This document shows positions 7,928 through 20,429 of a DNA stretch of 64,000 nucleotides, piece after piece. This DNA comes from Promethearchaeota archaeon (GTDB lineage Archaea > Asgardarchaeota > Lokiarchaeia > Sigyniarchaeales > SOKP01). The first letter of the stretch is position 1, and the number at the start of each line of letters is the position of its first letter. The DNA lies in the NCBI GenBank assembly GCA_019057865.1, contig JAHLWP010000016.1, forward strand, positions 17,511 through 81,510, read 5' to 3'. Position numbers and translations under genes: made by a program. The notes under the pieces are model-generated. The model made no database searches. It had not been told where the DNA came from and saw nothing but the letters and a program-made list of their open reading frames with translations.

Positions 7928-8407
7928 TTAAAAATTATTTTTTGTATTAATTATTACATTATCTACTTCAAAGTACCTTAAAACTAGTTCTTTTATTTTT
8001 CTAATCATACTACCTTCTTTACCTATTGCTTTTCCACGATCTTGGGGGCGAACAGAGATAATAATAGTTTTCTTTAGATTCTTACTCTCTTTAATTTCGA
8101 TATTTTGGACTTTTATGGCATTCTTGGTAGTATTTAAGATATTTTGTATAAACTGGTTAAGATCTTCAGAAAATTCGATGACATCTATATTCTTTTGAAG
8201 TCTTGCCTTTAAATCTTTTACATGTTCTCCAGCTTTTCCAATTGCTTTACCTACATCTTCTTTTTTTACTAAAAAGATAACTACTTCAGAATTATTTTCA
8301 GGAGATCTGAAAATTAGACAGTCTTTTATTATAGCGCCAGATATATTATTGAATAAGGAAATAAGTTCCATCGATTTTTGATCAATTCTAATATGTTTTC
8401 TTAACAT
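7928..8407 (-). CDS. nusA: archaeal NusA-like KH-domain transcription factor
   Basis: 159 residues with two KH domains, each with a GxxG loop: KAIGKAGEHVKDLKARL (~53-70) and KAIGKEGSMIRKIKEL (~125-140). Archaeal NusA consists only of these KH domains, without the bacterial N-terminal and S1 parts, and is thought to act in transcription elongation or termination. It lies between rpl30e and rps12, its conserved position. ATG start 16 bases after rpl30e. Confidence 0.93.
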   Translation of the reverse strand: MLRKHIRIDQKSMELISLFNNISGAIIKDCLIFRSPENNSEVVIFLVKKEDVGKAIGKAGEHVKDLKARLQKNIDVIEFSEDLNQFIQNILNTTKNAIKVQNIEIKESKNLKKTIIISVRPQDRGKAIGKEGSMIRKIKELVLRYFEVDNVIINTKNNF

Positions 8408-8423
8408 TTTTGAACCAATTAAG

Positions 8424-8804
8424 TTAAATTCTTTTACTTATTAAACTTTGAAGATTGGAATTACCATAGTCATAAATACCCATAATGCTAATCATGTAGG
8501 GTTTCGCACAAGCCAATCCTAAATCCCAGCTTGAACCTTTATACTTAAAAATAAAGATTTTGTCCTTACCAAGAGAATTATAGTGATTTAATTGCTTTAC
8601 AAGGTCCATAGGACAATTATTTGCAATGATTATCATTTTATATCTATTTTGTCTCATTGACCTTAATACTTGATTTCTACCAAATACAATTTTTCCAGTT
8701 TTATACGCAACTTTGATATTTGTGTCAATATCAAATTCCTTCACTTTCTTACGCGTTAAATCAACTTTTTCGGCTACAGCTTTACTCTTCTTCATCTTTG
8801 CCAT
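8424..8804 (-). CDS. rpl30e: ribosomal protein eL30
   Basis: 126 residues; an L7Ae-fold protein of the large subunit. Core family features: GKIVFGRNQVLRSM, MIIIANNCPMDL and LGLACAKPYMISIMGIYDYGNS. There is a short basic N-terminal extension compared with the ~100-residue family average. Follows rpoA2 after a ~195-base gap, so it may have its own promoter. Confidence 0.95.
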   Translation of the reverse strand: MAKMKKSKAVAEKVDLTRKKVKEFDIDTNIKVAYKTGKIVFGRNQVLRSMRQNRYKMIIIANNCPMDLVKQLNHYNSLGKDKIFIFKYKGSSWDLGLACAKPYMISIMGIYDYGNSNLQSLISKRI

Positions 8805-8999
8805 TATCTTCTCAAAAAGTATCTTTTAGTTGACTAATAGTAATTATAATTTATACTTGAATTTAATTTTTTGTTAGTTTATGTTATTTCTTCATTTATA
8901 TTAACAATATTTTTTCTATAATAATATTTTTTAAAGAATAAGTGAAAATTTAATTAAATTAACCTAAATTATTAGTAAATGCTATAAATATGCTTATTC

Positions 9000-10199
9000 T
9001 TACTTTTTGAGTCTCTTCTTTAATATCTCCAAATTTCGGTCAAGATCGAACATGATATTTGTTCTCCCCGTGCCAATCGGAATAACCTGACCTATAATGA
9101 CATTCTCGGGAATTCCTCTAAGGAGTTCCTGTTCTCCGTAAAGCCCTGCATCCAGTAATTGATTGACTGTGACTTCAAAAGCGGCTCTTGCAAAGACACT
9201 CGATTTTGAGCCTGAAATTCCATGTCTTCCTATGGATTGAATTGATCCAGTATGACACATTAAATCTGCTAAAATTAGTAAGTGCCTTAGATCAACATCT
9301 AATCCTTGTTGTTCAAGGACTTTTTGTGCTTCAGTAATAATCATCTTACGTGCAGCTTCTATACCGTATAGTTTTTCTATTTCATGGATATGATTTGAAA
9401 CTGTTCTTGTTGTATCCACTCCATCAATTTGAATTACCCCTTGCATGTTTGTACCTTCAGTTTTTATTACCCATTCTTCATTATTGTCTGAAGGTGTTAA
9501 TAATCCTCTTTTTACTCCTCTAATACCTTTTACAACTTTTTTTAGGATTTTTTCTCTTAATTTCTGTAAACTCTGAAGATCTTCAATTCCAGGATCAATA
9601 ATGATCGTGTTTCCTTCTCGCTTAATTGTACCTTTTTTCTTATATCTTTTTAAAATTTCAGGGATTTGGTCAATATCTATTCCTTTCTTCTCACAAATTT
9701 CAGTGATGAGATTAATATGAATTTGCCAATTTACAAAATCAAGATCTACATCATGTGTAATCTGTTCAATTCTAATTTGTTCTATACGATTATGAACCTT
9801 AATTGCTTCCTCTTCTGTTTTATTATAAGGTTCTTCTAAGTAGATAGTCATTTGTGGAGTTGAGGGAAAACGCCTAGCATCTACAATTTCAATCAAGCGT
9901 GGAAGACCCTGAGTAACTGAGAACTCTTCAACACCTGCATAATGGAAAGTTCGAAGAGTCATTTGGGTTCCAGGTTCACCGATTGATTGAGCTGCAACTG
10001 TCCCGCATGGTTCATTTGCTTCCATTAATGAGTTATTATAATTAATAAATACTTTATTCAAAAGGTATTCCAATTGTTCTTCTTCTAAATCTACATCTTT
10101 TACTTTTTCTCGAATTTTTTCGATTAAATCGTCTGGAATACCATCATCTAATAAAACATTTAATTGTTCTTCTAAAATTTTAGGTGTTACTTTAGCCAT
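9000..10199 (-). CDS. rpoA2: DNA-directed RNA polymerase subunit A''
   Basis: 399 residues, the C-terminal part of the largest subunit, which archaea split from A'. Trigger loop and bridge-proximal sequences are intact: [20 protein letters not shown], then RTFHYAGV (around residues 60-90), [13 protein letters not shown] and [25 protein letters not shown]. The start ATG is 6 bases after the rpoA1 stop, so the two subunits are translated from one message. Confidence 0.97.
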   Translation of the reverse strand: MAKVTPKILEEQLNVLLDDGIPDDLIEKIREKVKDVDLEEEQLEYLLNKVFINYNNSLMEANEPCGTVAAQSIGEPGTQMTLRTFHYAGVEEFSVTQGLPRLIEIVDARRFPSTPQMTIYLEEPYNKTEEEAIKVHNRIEQIRIEQITHDVDLDFVNWQIHINLITEICEKKGIDIDQIPEILKRYKKKGTIKREGNTIIIDPGIEDLQSLQKLREKILKKVVKGIRGVKRGLLTPSDNNEEWVIKTEGTNMQGVIQIDGVDTTRTVSNHIHEIEKLYGIEAARKMIITEAQKVLEQQGLDVDLRHLLILADLMCHTGSIQSIGRHGISGSKSSVFARAAFEVTVNQLLDAGLYGEQELLRGIPENVIIGQVIPIGTGRTNIMFDLDRNLEILKKRLKK

Positions 10200-10205
10200 A
10201 TTTAT

Positions 10206-13204
<2,999 letters not shown>

Positions 13205-13593
13205 ATGTGCAATACCTCCATAAATTTGATTAATATAATATTTTCGGATGTTTTGTTAAAAAAATCGATAAAATTCATAGAAAATAACATCCTCTTATTA
13301 TTTTAAGAAAACAATCTTTAAAGAAACAGTATAACAAGCTTTTCACTGTAAGATGAAAAATACACCAAATATTAAAAATTTTACGCTTTTAGACCAAGTT
13401 TTCCCTATATACTAAGTCAAAATAGAATATTTGTCAAAATTTCGTCATAATTTTTAACTTGGAAATTTATTGAAATTATAAAGTAGGTAAAATTATAGCT
13501 TAAATTTAAATTAATAAATAAGACTCTTGAAGATAAAAATTGTTATCCTAAGATATTAAGAGTTTAATTAAATGCTGAATTTAGTAATTTAAT
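13205..13593. promoter_or_regulatory. 389-base divergent intergenic region
   Basis: Lies between rpoA1 (leftward) and a membrane-protein gene (rightward), so it must hold promoters for both. It is AT-rich. GGAGGT just ahead of rpoA1 is its Shine-Dalgarno sequence. I see no RNA gene or clear inverted repeat here. Confidence 0.4.
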
Positions 13594-14214
13594 ATGGAAA
13601 AAAATTGGTTTTTTAAATTAACAAAAAGCAAAATTGTAATTTTTCTGTTTCAAATTGTTATTTTAAGTTTAATTATTTATAGTTTTGATTATAAATTTAA
13701 TATTAATTTCGATACAGATATTTCAATAGAACATAAAAAGATTATACAATTTTTAGCTAATTACATAATGTTTGATAACCTCTATAATTTAGTCTTTATT
13801 TACTCAATTTGGATAATAGTATCACTAATACCAATTTTCATATTTAATGATTATAAAAAGGCTTATTCTACGAATTTAACAACCTTTTTCTTTCCTAATT
13901 TTTTTTTCTATGTTTTTTTGCGGAATCATTATCGACTATATTTTAATGCAAATTTTCTGAATTTATTTATAAAGACTATTATCCTTGGTATTTTTATTGT
14001 ATCATTATCAATTGTATTAGCTTTAACCTTACAGGCTATCATAAAACCTAACGCTGAGGGTCAATATAAGGATTTACAAATAATCGCAAGCAAATGCAAA
14101 TCTAAATGTCCAAAATGTGGAACTGAGTTTAAATCAATTCCTCAATTCTGTTATAATTGTAATACTAAATTAATAGCGAATATGGAGGATAATGTTGAAA
14201 ATGCAAAACTATGA
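13594..14214 (+). CDS. membrane protein with C-terminal zinc ribbon
   Basis: 206 residues. Hydrophobic segments at about 14-32, 65-82, 98-112 and 125-148 predict four membrane spans. The C-terminal tail has CPKCGTEF and CYNC (~172-193), a rubredoxin-knuckle zinc ribbon expected in the cytosol. It overlaps the next gene by 23 bases and so is translationally linked to the CoA-binding protein. Family not recognised; zinc-ribbon/membrane combinations are frequent in Asgard genomes. Confidence 0.7.
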   Translation: MEKNWFFKLTKSKIVIFLFQIVILSLIIYSFDYKFNINFDTDISIEHKKIIQFLANYIMFDNLYNLVFIYSIWIIVSLIPIFIFNDYKKAYSTNLTTFFFPNFFFYVFLRNHYRLYFNANFLNLFIKTIILGIFIVSLSIVLALTLQAIIKPNAEGQYKDLQIIASKCKSKCPKCGTEFKSIPQFCYNCNTKLIANMEDNVENAKL

Positions 14215-15652
14215 TTATTCTTTAGAATTGATTTTTAAGCCTAGAAATGTAACTATTTATGAAGCAAAAGAAAAAATATCATTTTTTATAAACGGATTCA
14301 AGAGACAAGGTTTTAATTTAGAGAATTTATTTTTAATTTCTCCTACACTAGAAATGTTAACAGGTGTAAAATGCTATAATTCAGTGGATAATATCCCAAC
14401 AAATACAATTGATCTTCTAATTTTATCAGTAAGAAGGGAATTTCTTATTAAATCATTGCAAGAGATTCTCTCAAAAAAGGAGATTAAGTTTATTCACATT
14501 TTTACGGCAGGCACAGGAGAAGCTGATGAAGTAGGATTGAAAATTGAAAAACAAATAAAAGAAATTCTAAATAAATATCCTAATACTCGAGCAATTGGAC
14601 CTAATTGTATGGGTTTGTATAGTCCACGTGGAAAAATAGCTTATTATCCATCTTTTCCTGTAGAGAAGGGCAATATTGGTCTAATTTTTCAATCAGGAGA
14701 TTTACATTCAAAAATGGTTAAATTTGGTTCACGTAAATACAATCTTAGATTCTCGATGGGGGTAAGTATAGGAAATTGTATTGATATACAAATTTCTGAA
14801 TTCTTACAATATTTTAATAATGACGAAGAAACTGATTTAATTTGTATTTATTTTGAAGGAATTTCACCGTTGCATATCAATGAAGGAAAAAAGTTATTGG
14901 ATGTATTAAAAAATTTGAATAAACCCATATTATTTATGAGAGGTGGAATGACTAAAAGAGGTCAAACTGCAGTTTTAACACATACAGGTTCAATGACAAC
15001 TAAACGAAGCATATGGGATGCAATATATAAACAAACATCCGTTATTGAAGTCCCTCCATCATTAGATAAATTAATTGATTATGCTTATATCTTCTCTAAT
15101 CATATAATTAGATTTAAAAAACTCAAAAAAAAAGTGATATATCCAAAAAGTAAGAGAACTTTAATGATTCTTTGGTCTGGTGGTTTTGGAATTTTAGCTA
15201 CAGATACCCTAACAGAAATGGGTCTAGAACTGCCTTATTTTGAAGGTAAGACTTTAGAAAAACTAAAAGAAATATATCCTATTACAATTGGTAGCTTATC
15301 AAATCCTCTTGACTTACCTTGGATAGAACATAAAAAAGTGTTTTTAGAAGTTGTTAAGGCAGCTATTGATGAAAAAATTGATTTAATAATAGTGGAAACA
15401 GATGCTTGGGGAGATTGGGAAGGAGAATTTTTTAAAGCATATTATAACAATTTATTTGAATTAAAAAAGTATGTTGAATCTCTCAATAAAATCTTCATCA
15501 TAATTCTACACCAATATCCTAGTAAGTCCCGAAAAGCTTTTTATGAAATGTTGATAAAAGATAATTTTCTTGTTTATCCCACCATAGAAGCAGCTGCTAA
15601 ATCCTTCTTGAATTTATTTGAATATGGAGAAAAGATAAGAAGGTCAAGATAG
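14192..15652 (+). CDS. acyl-CoA synthetase (NDP-forming) alpha-like protein without ATP-grasp part
   Basis: 486 residues. The N-terminal CoA-binding Rossmann domain, then succinyl-CoA synthetase-like flavodoxin domains (AIGPNCMGLYSP; GLIFQSGDLHSKM), match the alpha half of ADP-forming acetyl/acyl-CoA synthetases. The phosphohistidine loop is present as AVLTHTGSMTTKR (family SHTGxxAG). No beta (ATP-grasp) domain is fused or adjacent. The start ATG at 14192 has GGAGG 3 bases upstream and overlaps the preceding membrane-protein gene. Substrate unknown; it may need a beta subunit encoded elsewhere or act as an acyltransferase. Confidence 0.75.
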   Translation: MLKMQNYDYSLELIFKPRNVTIYEAKEKISFFINGFKRQGFNLENLFLISPTLEMLTGVKCYNSVDNIPTNTIDLLILSVRREFLIKSLQEILSKKEIKFIHIFTAGTGEADEVGLKIEKQIKEILNKYPNTRAIGPNCMGLYSPRGKIAYYPSFPVEKGNIGLIFQSGDLHSKMVKFGSRKYNLRFSMGVSIGNCIDIQISEFLQYFNNDEETDLICIYFEGISPLHINEGKKLLDVLKNLNKPILFMRGGMTKRGQTAVLTHTGSMTTKRSIWDAIYKQTSVIEVPPSLDKLIDYAYIFSNHIIRFKKLKKKVIYPKSKRTLMILWSGGFGILATDTLTEMGLELPYFEGKTLEKLKEIYPITIGSLSNPLDLPWIEHKKVFLEVVKAAIDEKIDLIIVETDAWGDWEGEFFKAYYNNLFELKKYVESLNKIFIIILHQYPSKSRKAFYEMLIKDNFLVYPTIEAAAKSFLNLFEYGEKIRRSR

Positions 15653-15668
15653 AACCATTTTCCAAAAT

Positions 15669-16274
15669 TTATTGCTTTTTGACAATATAATCTAACATGC
15701 CAGGTAGATAGGAAACATCATTAATAAAAACCCGTTTCTTCTCTTTATAAATAATTTTATGATTTTTGAAAAAAATATCTGCTTCATTGTCTGTATAGAA
15801 ACAATGTAATACCTCTTCGTCATCATAGTTTTTTACAAATTCTCCAGGTCTTACTTCCTTACCATCTCCATAAAAAGAATCTTCGACAGAAAGAAGATTT
15901 ACAAATAGAAGTCCATTTTTTTTCAATACACGGAACATTTCATCTAATGCTATTTTTGTCTCCTTTTTAGTTAAGTGAAAGATTGTATTATAAGTGTATG
16001 TAAAACCAAATGAATTTGAATCAAATTCTATATATCGCATATCTCCCTTTTTAATATTTAATGTAATATTTTTGTTTTGAGAATATTCATTTGCCCAGTT
16101 TATTCTTTCCTCTGAAATCTCGATACCATAAGTTTCATATCCATAATAGGAAAATAAGGCTAATTTTGGGAATCGCCCTCCTGCTCCACAATCAAGTATT
16201 GTTTTCTCCATCGAACTCTCGTTTGTAAATTTAAGAAAATTATATAATGATGCTGGAAATATTTCACTTACCAT
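15669..16274 (-). CDS. class I SAM-dependent methyltransferase
   Basis: 201 residues from the ATG at 16274, which has AAGGTGA 6 bases upstream; a TTG one codon earlier is also open. Motif I is TILDCGAGGRFPKLAL and motif II YGIEIS, followed by GDMRYIEF and the post-motif LKKNGLLFVNLLS, typical of the Methyltransf_11 group. Substrate unknown. It lies 15 bases downstream of a small GTPase gene on the same strand, so the two form an operon. Confidence 0.85.
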   Translation of the reverse strand: MVSEIFPASLYNFLKFTNESSMEKTILDCGAGGRFPKLALFSYYGYETYGIEISEERINWANEYSQNKNITLNIKKGDMRYIEFDSNSFGFTYTYNTIFHLTKKETKIALDEMFRVLKKNGLLFVNLLSVEDSFYGDGKEVRPGEFVKNYDDEEVLHCFYTDNEADIFFKNHKIIYKEKKRVFINDVSYLPGMLDYIVKKQ

Positions 16275-16289
16275 CAAAATTCACCTTTA

Positions 16290-16862
16290 TTAGAGCTTAT
16301 CATAATCTAATTTATTTTTTTCTAATACTTTAATAACAAGTTCTTTAAAAATTTTTTGAACATTATAATTATCTTTTGAAGATGTTTTAAAAAATAACCC
16401 TTCATCATGCCTTTCCATGAATCTTTTTATAACTAAATCATCAACCTTACTTTTCTCGTCAGCAATTTTAACTAGGTCATTTTTTGTCCCTATGAAAATC
16501 CTTGGAGTTTTTCCATGATTATAATCACCTAATCTCTCGTACCACCAGTCTAATCTCAATAAAGTTTGAAGATCTACTAAATCAAATACCATGAATATTC
16601 CATTAACGCCATTAATGTAGTAAGGAAAGAATTTTTTAAACTGTTCACGACCGCCAAAATCCCAAATACTCAGCCGAATAAATGTATCTTCGCCGTCAAC
16701 AATAGCAGGAATATTATGAGTATAAAAATCTATCCCAATTGTTTCTTTTGTATTTGCGTCAAAAGTATCAAAACATAATCTCCTTGCAAGGCAAGTTTTT
16801 CCTACTCGTTCTTGCCCAAGTACGCATATCTTGAAAATATAAATTGGTTTCTCTTCAATCAT
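16290..16862 (-). CDS. Ras/Rab-like small GTPase
   Basis: 190 residues. All five G boxes are visible: G1 GQERVGKT, G2 Thr in KETIGIDF, G3 WDFGGREQF (the usual DTAGQE replaced by a DFGG form common in Asgard GTPases), G4 TKND and G5 TSSK. There is no C-terminal CAAX box and no N-terminal myristoylation signal. Such GTPases are thought to act in Asgard membrane or cytoskeletal regulation. First gene of a pair with a methyltransferase. Confidence 0.93.
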   Translation of the reverse strand: MIEEKPIYIFKICVLGQERVGKTCLARRLCFDTFDANTKETIGIDFYTHNIPAIVDGEDTFIRLSIWDFGGREQFKKFFPYYINGVNGIFMVFDLVDLQTLLRLDWWYERLGDYNHGKTPRIFIGTKNDLVKIADEKSKVDDLVIKRFMERHDEGLFFKTSSKDNYNVQKIFKELVIKVLEKNKLDYDKL

Positions 16863-16995
16863 CTCTTATTTGCTCCATATACTACTAGTCTTGGTAAAAT
16901 TTCTAAGTTGTATTATAATTGGAAATTATTAAAATTCTTAAAGTAATTAACAATTTTAAACTTTATAATAAATACTAAGAAAGATTGAAATCATT

Positions 16996-17488
16996 ATGAA
17001 TGAAAAGGATGACTATACAATACATCGAGCATCAATTCATGAAATTAAACTTATCCAAGAAGTCTTATTAGCAGCATTTGAGGAATATCGTGACTTTTAT
17101 TCTCCAGAAGCTTTTGCAGATACAATATTATCAAATGAAGAAACTACTAAAGAGCGGTTAAATCAAATGAAAGTGTATGTAGCAATTGAACATGGTGGAA
17201 AAGTAATTGGAACTATTGAATGGCAGAAAATAGACGAGGAAGAAGGTCATATTCGAGGGATGGCAATGCATCCAAAAAAAATAAGGGATGAATAGCCCAG
17301 CAACTTCCTTATTGCAGCATGTGGAAGAGGAAGCGCGTTCGGAGGGATGCAAAATTATGACATTGGATACTACAGAAATTCTACAAAAAGCTCAAAAATT
17401 CTATAGGAGAAATGGGTATAAAAAAACAGGTAAAACAACACTATGGTTTGGGCACCTTATTTATGAATTTGCCAAGAAATTAATATAA
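16996..17488 (+). pseudogene. broken GNAT N-acetyltransferase
   Basis: Residues 1-99 (16996-17295) carry the N-terminal GNAT half up to HIRGMAMHPKK, and a second frame (17288-17488) carries the C-terminal half SLLQHVEEEARSEGCK to FYRRNGYKKTGK. The break falls in the acetyl-CoA loop (family Q/RxxGxG/A), where an A-run and the sequence GGGATGAATAGCCC do not encode the usual RGxGIA. At least two small changes are needed to repair it, so decay is more likely than one sequencing slip or an intron. Confidence 0.7.
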
Positions 17489-17561
17489 TATCTGTTTATT
17501 CAAAAAATCAGTTCTTTTATATACCCTATTTACTCTAGAAAAGTAGAGGGGTGGTATTATA

Positions 17562-17762
17562 ATGAAAAAGAATGCAAAAGTAAGTTTATTTGTAATTCTA
17601 TTTGGAGTTAGTAATTTACTAATCGGTATAACACTATTTTTCATAGCAATAACTTGGTGGGAAGTGATGTTTGTTCAAGTACTCCATGGGCTGATATTTA
17701 TATTAACCTCTATTCTATTAGTATCTACTGGAATCTATTTAATCGCGAGATATATTACATAA
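17562..17762 (+). CDS. small two-span membrane protein (66 aa)
   Basis: ATG start with AGGGGTGG about 8 bases upstream. Two hydrophobic segments (residues ~8-28 and ~38-62) separated by TWWEVMFVQ. No family recognised. It stands alone between the GNAT remnant and the convergent histone gene. Confidence 0.55.
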   Translation: MKKNAKVSLFVILFGVSNLLIGITLFFIAITWWEVMFVQVLHGLIFILTSILLVSTGIYLIARYIT

Positions 17763-17865
17763 ACTAATTCAATAAATATAGCATTAAGTTTATTACAATC
17801 ATTTTTTTAATCAATTAAAAAGAAAAAAAAGAGTTAAAAATGTAGTAAGCTAACATGAAATTGCC

Positions 17866-18072
17866 CTATATCAAACCTATGGCAATCTTCATATCGGCTT
17901 GTGTTACTTTCTTTCTACCGGAGTGTTTAGCAATGTCTAGCGCGCATCCAGTTAATGTTTTAGCATATTCTTCTAAATAATCCATCAATTTATCAACTGC
18001 AGCTCGACTTACGATTTCAGCTCCGGCTTTTTTCATTAGAGCCCTAAGAGGACTCCATGCAAATGCAGCCAT
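17866..18072 (-). CDS. archaeal histone
   Basis: 68 residues, a minimal histone fold without tails: helix 1 SPLRALMKKAGA, loop 1 with SRAAVDKL, the long helix 2 and loop 2 HSGRKKVTQADMKIAIGLI with the conserved RKKVT and D. It forms dimers that wrap DNA. Monocistronic; a 443-base upstream region (18073-18515) contains a cluster of TGATCA palindromes. Confidence 0.95.
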   Translation of the reverse strand: MAAFAWSPLRALMKKAGAEIVSRAAVDKLMDYLEEYAKTLTGCALDIAKHSGRKKVTQADMKIAIGLI

Positions 18073-18194
18073 TTTTTATTCCTCCACTAATTTTTTTTAA
18101 TTAATGATTTTTTAATTTTTAAAGTGTATTTAAATTTAAATTAGTATTCCTAATATATAAATGTGTTGGTTGATCTTTAGTAATCTGATAAATG

Positions 18195-18327
18195 TGATCA
18201 ATCAAATACGGTCGACAAAAAAAATTGATGAAAAAAATTAACAAATTTTTTACTAGTGAATTCAGTTATTAAGAAATGATCAAATTTTGTTATCAAATGA
18301 TATGATCATTCCTAATTCAATTGATCA
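18195..18327. promoter_or_regulatory. cluster of four TGATCA palindromes upstream of the histone gene
   Basis: TGATCA occurs at 18195, 18277, 18303 and 18322, three of them extended as TGATCATT on one strand; a half-match TTGATC lies at 18170. They are 120-255 bases upstream of the histone ATG. By base composition about one such site is expected per 3 kb. This could be an operator array. The rest of the 18073-18515 gap shows only AT-rich sequence. Confidence 0.45.
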
Positions 18328-18515
18328 TTCATCATCGATAGGTGAAACATATCTGGCTTATTATCAAGAAACTTCTAGGAGATAAAAATTTTGCTTATCT
18401 AATAGAACTATATTCTGTATAAAGATGAAACGTAGTATTTTAATTGAACTTTTAAATAAAAATGATAATATAAAAAAGTTATTTAGAGGTTTTTATTTTT
18501 CAAAATTATTAGTAC

Positions 18516-18887
18516 CTAGGCAAATAACTCAAGATATTGTCCTGCTATTCCAAAGAAATCTAAATCATCTAATTCTTCAAAATCTCCCTTAAAATATAAA
18601 ATTACATCACCCTCAGAATCAAGAATCTGTCCTTTATCTTTTTTATACTCGAAAATAAGTCTATTATCAAACGAAGAGTAAATCTTTCCATCTTCGAGCC
18701 ATCCCTGTTTTTCTCCCTCATTCCAAGTTATATCTCCATCTTCTGTAAGAATTAAAAGAGTATAACCTGATTTATCCTTAAATTCATTATTCTCTATATA
18801 ACCTAATAATTTACTTTTCTTATTCAAATATTTCTTCCCATCTATATATCCTTCAAGCTTATCTTTTTTATTTAATACTTCTATCAT
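18516..18887 (-). CDS. repeat-rich beta protein (123 aa)
   Basis: The ATG at 18887, six bases after GGGGTG, is preferred over an in-frame GTG at 18896. The sequence is made of short degenerate repeats of the type KxxGYIDGKKYxxxxxKLLGYIE, recurring roughly every 20-25 residues (DKLEGYIDG, KLLGYIENN, KQGWLEDGK), which suggests a small closed beta structure. Acidic C-terminus. No function known. Confidence 0.6.
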   Translation of the reverse strand: MIEVLNKKDKLEGYIDGKKYLNKKSKLLGYIENNEFKDKSGYTLLILTEDGDITWNEGEKQGWLEDGKIYSSFDNRLIFEYKKDKGQILDSEGDVILYFKGDFEELDDLDFFGIAGQYLELFA

Positions 18888-18986
18888 AAAATGCACCCCA
18901 AATTAAGTATTATGTTATTGATTGGACTATTAAAGTAATTAAGATATGATTTATTAAAATATTTTAGATTAACAAATAGTATTGAA

Positions 18987-19529
18987 TTATACAATAGTCT
19001 TTTGTTCAGTTGAATATCTTTCAAACAAAATTTCTGTCAAAACTTCAAATGCTTTTTCTACATTTTGCCCTGTTTTTGAAGATAATTCCGCAAATGAGGC
19101 AAGATTATATTTCCTTGCCGATAGTATTCCATCATTTCTTAACACGGCTCTAAATTCATCCAAATCGAGTTTTGAACCAATTAACATTATGGGTATATCA
19201 CCTGCATGCTCTCTGATGATTGACGTCCAATCTGGTAGATGGTCGAGAGTAGTAGAATTAGTTATATCATAAAGAAAGAAAGCACCATTAGCACCCTTAC
19301 AATATTGATGAAGAAGAAATCTGAATCGTTCTTCTCCTCCAAAATCCCATATTTGAAGTTTAACTTTTTTATCTTTAAAATTAGTAGTTTTTGAATAAAA
19401 GTCTACACCAATAGTTAATTTGAGGTCTTCTAAAAAAAATCCAGAGATATATCTTATTGTAAGTGAGGTCTTACCAACGCTAGCATCACCTAGCATTAAT
19501 ATTTTATAGGTAAAATCATAATCGGTCAT
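18987..19529 (-). CDS. Rab-like small GTPase
   Basis: 180 residues. G1 GDASVGKTS, G2 LTIGVDF, G3 WDFGGEERF, G5 SSK. G4 reads GSKLD instead of NKxD, which may lower guanine specificity. IGVDF and GGEERFR resemble the Rab family. No CAAX or Cys tail (ends STEQKTIV). Monocistronic, ATG start. Confidence 0.93.
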   Translation of the reverse strand: MTDYDFTYKILMLGDASVGKTSLTIRYISGFFLEDLKLTIGVDFYSKTTNFKDKKVKLQIWDFGGEERFRFLLHQYCKGANGAFFLYDITNSTTLDHLPDWTSIIREHAGDIPIMLIGSKLDLDEFRAVLRNDGILSARKYNLASFAELSSKTGQNVEKAFEVLTEILFERYSTEQKTIV

Positions 19530-19682
19530 TATTTATTATTCAAATTAGAAATTGGTGTTGATTTTTTTATAATATTGATATTGATTATGTTATTTTATCG
19601 ATTTTAATTTAAAATATTAATATACCAAGTATTAATTAAATTTTGTTTAATTTAAAGTTATTATTTTAAAATGAAATATTAC

Positions 19683-20336
19683 TCATAATATAATGATTAA
19701 AATATTAAAAATAGAATGAGCAATTGAGACAGGGATTATTGAATAATCAAAATATATAAAAATAAAAGATAACAAAAGTCCAATACTAAAATAATATCCG
19801 AAAAAAGTAATCATGGTTGTAATTGGCACTAAGAAGGGAGGAACATGGTAAAGTGTAAAAAATATTGACGAGAATATAAAGGCATATCTTAATCTCATTT
19901 TATTTTTAAATTTGTTTATTAAAAATGCTCGGAAGAAGGCTTCTTCACAAATTCCAATAATCAAAAACTGTAAAACAATGATTATTATTACTTGAATTAT
20001 ACTCGGTTGAATTGGTTGGGTTGAAATTGCTCCTGCATCACCATGTTGCACGAAAGACGTTCCGAATATGAATTTAACAATAATATCTCTGAAAAAGTAA
20101 ATAATGAAACCACCAGTTGCAAAAAGTAAAATACCAATTCCAATACCAGTGAAGATTTTTAATAGATTTGCTATCAATGAATCTTGATTTTTTTTAAAAC
20201 CCATCTCGGTTAGTTCTTCTCTAACTCCTTTTTTCTCAATTTTTCCAGCGATGAATGCTGGTAAAATGACGAATAAAATTTCAAGAGATGATAACCCAAT
20301 TAAAATCCATGGGTTTCTTCCAATTTGGATTGACAT
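19683..20336 (-). CDS. CPBP-family intramembrane protease (CAAX/Abi type)
   Basis: 217 residues with about six membrane spans. The three catalytic motifs are complete: EEAFFR (EExxxR), FTLYHVP (FxxxH) and HSIFN (HxxxN). The family includes Rce1 CAAX protease and bacterial Abi proteins, but substrates are unknown in archaea. Monocistronic, divergent from nurA. Confidence 0.88.
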   Translation of the reverse strand: MSIQIGRNPWILIGLSSLEILFVILPAFIAGKIEKKGVREELTEMGFKKNQDSLIANLLKIFTGIGIGILLFATGGFIIYFFRDIIVKFIFGTSFVQHGDAGAISTQPIQPSIIQVIIIIVLQFLIIGICEEAFFRAFLINKFKNKMRLRYAFIFSSIFFTLYHVPPFLVPITTMITFFGYYFSIGLLLSFIFIYFDYSIIPVSIAHSIFNILIIIL

Positions 20337-20429
20337 TTATCTGAGATATATATGTTCTTAAAACTTCAAGAAATCAAAAAATTAAATATCTCATTATTAT
20401 TATTTTTATCCTATTTTTAAATACTCTAA

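Noticed and set aside
16996..17488. A third BHB intron in the GNAT gene
   Set aside because: No short removable segment restores the acetyl-CoA loop; several small changes are needed, so it looks decayed.
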